This document shows positions 59,309 through 64,000 of a stretch of DNA of 64,000 nucleotides, piece by piece. Under the pieces are notes generated by a model. The model worked only from the letters and a program-made list of their open reading frames with translations, was not told where the DNA came from and searched no databases. Position 1 is the stretch's first letter. Every line of letters starts with the position of its first letter. The stretch spans positions 15,634,220-15,698,219 of the forward strand of contig JAEMBT020000001.1 of assembly GCA_018873245.2 (NCBI GenBank). Reading direction: 5' to 3'. The position numbers were made by a program, and so were the translations under genes. Source of the stretch: Archegozetes longisetosus. Lineage: Eukaryota; Arthropoda; Arachnida; Sarcoptiformes; Trhypochthoniidae.

Positions 59309-59989
59309 TTATTGAAAACTAGTTTGTCCTGAAAACGATTTGAGACACAAATCGCCACAAAAGTAATGAAAGCCATCAGAAAAGTGTGGATTAGCTGTTG
59401 ATTGGCATGAGTGACACCATTGGTGGCGTTTGGCATCTCTTATACGCTTATATAGACTTTGTTTGCTTTCTCTTATCTTATTTTTAATCAATTCAATATT
59501 GTTATTCACTTTGTCTATTTCTCTATTAATTCTAATCATTTTGAACGAGTATGCTTTATGAGATCTTAGCACCTCTTCCATACCACTCGAGTACTTCGAG
59601 TTCCTTTCCATCCTTTTCTCCTCTTCAAAGTCTGACTGATTTGTTTGGGTTTCAATACTTGTCAACTGTTTGTCAGTAATTGACTTCTGGATTGTTTTAA
59701 TTTGATTTGTTTGATTATTGTTAGTATTACTACTATTACTAGTATTACTACTTTTACTAATAAATAAATTGCTTTTAAGTTGAGAATCAATTGGTTTGAA
59801 ATTAGTTTTAACAGGTTTAGAAATTTGTTTAGTTTTATGTGGTTTACGGTCATTTTTAACCCATTTTTCAGGTTCTATGGATTCTTCTTCAGTTAATTGT
59901 TGTAAGATATACTCTGTGGCTTTTAGCGATTGCTTTCGTTTACGTATTTTAACCGATTCCGAACACGAGATATGAAACGATTCAGACAT
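59309..59989 (-). CDS. Uncharacterised 226-aa protein with C-terminal CxxC...CxxxC motif
   Basis: An intronless frame of 226 codons, the longest single open frame in the window; an in-frame TAA lies two codons upstream of the ATG, so the start is well fixed. Residues 10-60 are charged and lysine-rich. About 60-120 is N/S/T/Q-rich low complexity. About 125-190 is charged and helical, a likely coiled coil (IDKVNNNIELIKNKIRESK). The C-terminus has WCHSC, then FHYFCGDLCLKSF, four cysteines spaced as a small zinc site resembling MYM/FCS-type fingers. A nuclear or scaffold role is only a guess. I do not recognise the family. The mix of charged, coiled and cysteine-patterned segments argues against a chance frame in AT-rich DNA. 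Confidence 0.7.
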   Translation of the reverse strand: MSESFHISCSESVKIRKRKQSLKATEYILQQLTEEESIEPEKWVKNDRKPHKTKQISKPVKTNFKPIDSQLKSNLFISKSSNTSNSSNTNNNQTNQIKTIQKSITDKQLTSIETQTNQSDFEEEKRMERNSKYSSGMEEVLRSHKAYSFKMIRINREIDKVNNNIELIKNKIRESKQSLYKRIRDAKRHQWCHSCQSTANPHFSDGFHYFCGDLCLKSFSGQTSFQ

Positions 59990-61230
59990 CTTTTAATTAT
60001 CTTTTTTTAAGACTTAACCTATGACTCAATTTTTACAATTTAGAATTGAGTCATCGATTCAATATTTAACATTAGAGCGCCAAAACTATTCATAAATAAC
60101 GTGCTAATCAATGATTGCTTAAACTAAAATTGTAACGTTCGTTCGTTGTACAGTTATTTCTGGCAATGTTCACAAAAGCTACATTAAACTGTTTGCAAAT
60201 ATTAATATTAAGCAATTTAGCTCTTCCTAAGTATTTTGGGCTATCTTTTGGTTTTCAAGTTAATTTTCAAAACTTCAAATTCCAAGACTGTATCTATGTA
60301 TTTTGTATGGTCTATCAGAATAATAGCTTTGAATAATTGTATGTCATTAATAATAATAAATAATTTGATTTACCAAGTTGATTATGTGAGTAACGTATTA
60401 TTAATTTATATGATCAAATGTAATAAATCCGATTTAAACAAAAAGTTAGAACGCAATTATATTTGCTTTTCATTATAATTAACAGCGTTATGTCAGACCC
60501 AAAGTTAATATCCTTCTTTACTACTTTGATTTTTTTAACGAAAATCTATGCCTAACTATAAACTTTGATCCCTTTTAATCAAATTAAAGTTCAAAGGTGA
60601 CTCAAAATATAAATCTATCATCAAATTACTGACTTGTTCCAATAATTTAAGACATCGTTTTTCGAGTTTAAAATGAGTAAATCCTGTTATTAATCCTTGT
60701 AAGAATTTGAGAATTAACCAATTAATAAGTAATACTGTTACAAAACATAAAATACCCAAACTTTGATCAAATCTAGAATTAAAGGCATAGAAGAGTAATG
60801 AAAAGCTTAAAGGAAAAGTTTAGATATGACTGTTATAGTTGAAGTCATCGACATATAACAAGCCATTGATTGAATCAATTAAGTCGGAAAATTGTTGCTC
60901 AAACTCAAAGTCTTAAGTTTAGAAAAACAGATTAAAAGAACTCACATTAAGGGAATAGAGCTTACTATTAATACAGAAATTCCTATAGTTTTCCTACAAC
61001 AAGACCATCAGAGCATAACATATATAGTTTAAGATTGAGGTTAAGCCTCATATGTGTTCTTCATTTAGGGATTCACATTTGATACTAGCCTTAGAGTTCG
61101 CGGGTTGTCAAGAGGGATAAAGTAATTTCACATAAGAAGATCAAATTAAAATGTGTACAACATTCAAATAAAAACATGCATTTAATCTTTATAATGAAGC
61201 AAACTTTACGATACTTTCTATTCTTCTAAC
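59990..61230. other. Upstream flank of the 226-aa gene
   Basis: AT-rich, with short open frames (60236-60478 +, 60556-60759 -) of hydrophobic, low-complexity composition and no recognisable motif. It presumably contains the promoter of the 226-aa gene; no confident TATA or initiator can be named. Confidence 0.4.
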
Positions 61231-61475
61231 TAGTGATCCACGTAAACCAGTCTCCAGTTTAAACTAGTTCCGAGCTGAAGCTAGCTTTAAACTGCACTGC
61301 GCTTTAAGCTCAATTGGATCTATCTGTGAGCTTGTAAGCCCGAGCTCAGTAACAAGATTTTGAGCTTTCAGTCCAGCTCAGAAGCTCGACTTATGCTCCA
61401 GCTCTGATTTTATAAGTATAAACATAGCTCAAACCCTTTGTGAGTCAAGTGTAACTCAGCTCAGGTGCTTATAGA
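61231..61475. repeat. AGCT/GAGCTC-rich island, possible hAT subterminal repeats
   Basis: AGCT occurs about 14 times in about 210 bases (AGCTCAG, CGAGCTC, CCAGCTC and similar) where about one is expected. The block starts with TAGTGATCCACG, close to the end of many hAT elements, and such elements often carry dense subterminal repeats for transposase binding. The opposite end was not found with confidence. Confidence 0.4.
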
Positions 61476-61883
61476 GCTCCTGCATATCTCTATCTGAAAT
61501 TTTCCTAAAGTTATCAGTATTTGGTGCACAGTACACTTGATACAACTTAAATTGTGTTACCGGAATTCATTTTCCTGAACCAGGAAGCTCAAAACTTTTA
61601 TCCCTAGAGAGTTTTAATTGATCGAAATTTCGCCTGAAAAAATAATTATATATTTAATCCTTCTAGTTTTTATATTTTTATTTTAAAACTGGAAAGAGAA
61701 ACATCCATAAAGGTTTTTGTTTTTGCTACATTTGCTGTTTAATTAAAAAAAACTTTAAGATCGGATGCTCATTAGGAGATAAAGTTTTTTACAATAATTA
61801 ATCAAGATAACTAAAACTTATAAAGTTAAAGCTAAAGCTAAAGCTAAAAAATGATTAACTAAAGCCCATTCAAACAAGACAAA

Positions 61884-62032
61884 CTATATGAAGCCTGTTT
61901 TTGAAGAAATGTCTTAGCGAATGGGCCTATTTATGCATTAAGAATCTCTATACATTGAATTCAATATAGCAAGATTTTTAATGCATACTCGTTAAACGTT
62001 TCTTCAGAAACAGGCTTGAATATATGAAATTT
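61884..62032. mobile_element. Palindromic foldback element
   Basis: Two arms of about 65-70 bases meet at a central GAATTC (61957-61962) with almost no spacer. The left arm carries AAGCCTGTTTTTGAAGAAAT and the right arm its near-complement (GTTTCTTCAGAAACAGGCTT). Interior pairing continues through TGCATTAAGAATCT/AAGATTTTTAATGCA. A transcript would fold into a long hairpin. Foldback MITE is the likeliest class; a hairpin RNA precursor is an alternative. Confidence 0.6.
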
Positions 62033-63731
62033 TTAAAGTTCATTGAATAAGTTTACTTAGGAGTTGGATCAATTCAATTAAATAATAATACCTTTGGGGA
62101 TGAAAATGGTAGAAACTAAGTATTTCATGAAGCCATTAAAACTACTTGAAAATACCTGTTTAGCCTTTTCTTTTGAACATTTTCTAATTAAAGTATTCTA
62201 CAAGTTAGGATCTTAGAGAAAACTATTAGCCAACTTTCCCGATTAAGAGACGATCTTAAAGAGTAATAAAAAGTTGCATATATTTGATTGCTCTGAATAA
62301 TTGATTCAGTTGAAAAAGCTTTCTGCAAATTGGAATAAATACTCTATTAGTTCAGTAGTCATGTAAATTTAATGAGTATTTTTTTCATCTTTAGACTTGA
62401 CTGTCAATTACTTCAAGTTTTGTAGACTAGAACTTAATCAAATTAATAGTTAGATAAATCTTGACGTCAGATTACAGTCAAGTCTGCAAGAAAAGTTGTG
62501 ACTAAATTCCCATAAGTTGCATGTGATTTGTATTGAAAGAAAATTTATTTCTTGATTAAACCGCAATTTTCGGGTACTAAAGAAGGAATATTTTAGAGTT
62601 ATGCCAAAATACCAAATTCCCTTAGTTTGTGATATATTCTACATTTACATTTTATCAGTCGAGTTCAGTCAATCAAACAGTAGAGATAGGGCAGAATTTA
62701 TTCTTGAGTATCTTTCAAAACTCAGTTAGAGGTCGACTATCTGTCATGCATTTGATTGAAATTATTGTGAGTGAATCCAATAGCGAATTGAATAGTTTTT
62801 TTGTGATTGATTCACTTCTCTTTTATTCTGTAGAAATGACTTTCATTTGTTGAAGTGTGAGTGAAAATCACTAGATTTCCGAAGCAAACAAACACTAGTT
62901 TTCTTTGGTCTTGTCCATAGGAGCAAAAGACTTCATATTTTCAGACACTTAGTTGAATGACCAAAGAATGTAAAAGTCAGACGTGTTATAGTGAGGAAAC
63001 AGGAACTGCCAATAGATCTCGATTTTGGTCTCACATTCCATTAGTTTCAGACCATTGAAACTTTATAATAAAAGCATTAAAGTGTCTAAACTTAATGAAA
63101 AATGTTTCCAAATTTATTTTAGGTCACATTCATTTGAAAGCTCGCAAAAGAATAAAATTGATTAAAGTTTTTATTGCTCTTAATTAGTACCAATGAATAG
63201 ATTTTGGTTTAGAAATTAGCTTAAATTGAAGTAAAGATAAAGCATAAGTTCGAAAGCATATGTAAATCCTCTACAAAAATACAGCTTATTCTTGGAGAGC
63301 AAAAACTGTAAACGACTTGTGAACGCCTAAGAGACGATTGAAGGTGACTAAAGACATTTTTCGGAGTTAGATAAATATTGGCATTAGTTGACAGTACATA
63401 AAAATGCTCTAAACATTTTGTCGCATTAGTATGTATGAAGACTAGCGATTCAATTCAATCCAATAGTTGACGGTATGTCACACAACCTTAAATGAACTCT
63501 ACTTTAAGTCTAAATACTTTCCGTACTTTCAGCTCAAATGGGCGTATTTTCAGTATTCATCTCAAGTTATGTCAATTGCATGAAACCGAATTGGAGTTTA
63601 AACTTAAAAATTACAAAACAATACTTTTGAAATACTTAAGTTTCAAATTGAATAATCTTATGCTTAAACAAAAAGTTCCGCCTTTGTAACGAAGTTAAGA
63701 AAATTAAAGCATGTAGGAAATTTAAGAGCAA
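62033..63731. other. Non-coding stretch at the right edge
   Basis: AT-rich sequence between the palindromic element and family A copy 6. The open frames at 62629-62853 and 63492-63689 have no recognisable motif. Nothing else seen. Confidence 0.4.
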
Positions 63732-63733
63732 TA

Positions 63734-63963
63734 TACTTAAATGCTTAATAATACACAATAGCAGCCAGAAGTAATCCGTTGTTTTGGAATACTTTCCATC
63801 AGACCATAATATTGAAAACATTAACAAACTTATGGAATGACTAATGTAGTTATCAAAGTAAATTACAAGTCAAATTTGGCAACCAATTTATGCATATCAC
63901 AAAAGACTGACATAGCAACGCAATTTTCCTTGTTACTATCGAGGATCATTAAGTTTTGAAGTG
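63734..63963 (+). mobile_element. Family A inverted-repeat element, copy 6
   Basis: 230 bp flanked by TA (63732-63733, 63964-63965). The left end has CTTAATAATACACAATAGCA; the right end has CTATCGAGGATCATTAAG. It shares CTTTCCATCAGACCATAATA and ACTGACATAGCAACG with copies 2 and 5. Non-coding. Confidence 0.87.
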
Positions 63964-64000
63964 TACGCGAGATTTTATTGACTTGTAGTCTACTATTACA

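Overview
This is eukaryotic nuclear DNA, very AT-rich (roughly 70% A+T by eye), with GT-AG introns, long gene-poor stretches, many small inverted-repeat elements, CT/GA microsatellites and tandem minisatellites. The main gene is a neuroligin of the arthropod type, judged by motifs such as GHGxGAAC, HGESxDWNSGN and NEYTDW. Short interstitial CCTAA/TTAGG runs fit an arthropod as well. A mite or other chelicerate is possible but cannot be settled from this window. I see no retrovirus-like or Polinton-like element.

Layout. (1) 451-960 (+): an open frame encoding a BRCT domain that resembles the one in replication factor C subunit 1 (RFC1), without the rest of RFC1; it may be a final exon, a small gene or a gene fragment. 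(2) 3487-38779 (-): a complete neuroligin gene. Eleven coding exons join in frame to 922 codons plus a stop: signal peptide, catalytically dead esterase domain, S/T/N-rich stalk, one membrane span and a 136-residue tail. Intron 2 is about 25.7 kb and holds most of the repeats. (3) 38780-59308: about 20 kb with no convincing gene, only small transposon relics and simple repeats. (4) 59309-59989 (-): an intronless 226-residue protein of unknown function with a C-terminal CxxC...CxxxC putative zinc site. (5) 59990-64000: no gene seen; a palindromic element, an AGCT-rich island and a small inverted-repeat element.

Mobile elements. The clearest family (called A here) is a 221-231 bp inverted-repeat element bounded by TA, with six copies at 8.6, 22.3, 34.1, 44.4, 50.6 and 63.7 kb. 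A second family (B) has hAT-like CAGTGGC-type ends, with three full copies and probable relatives. Single inverted-repeat elements lie at 13.3, 32.0, 46.2, 54.1 and 61.9 kb. The three genes show no evident shared pathway: neuroligin is a synaptic adhesion protein, the BRCT frame points to DNA replication, and the third gene is unknown.
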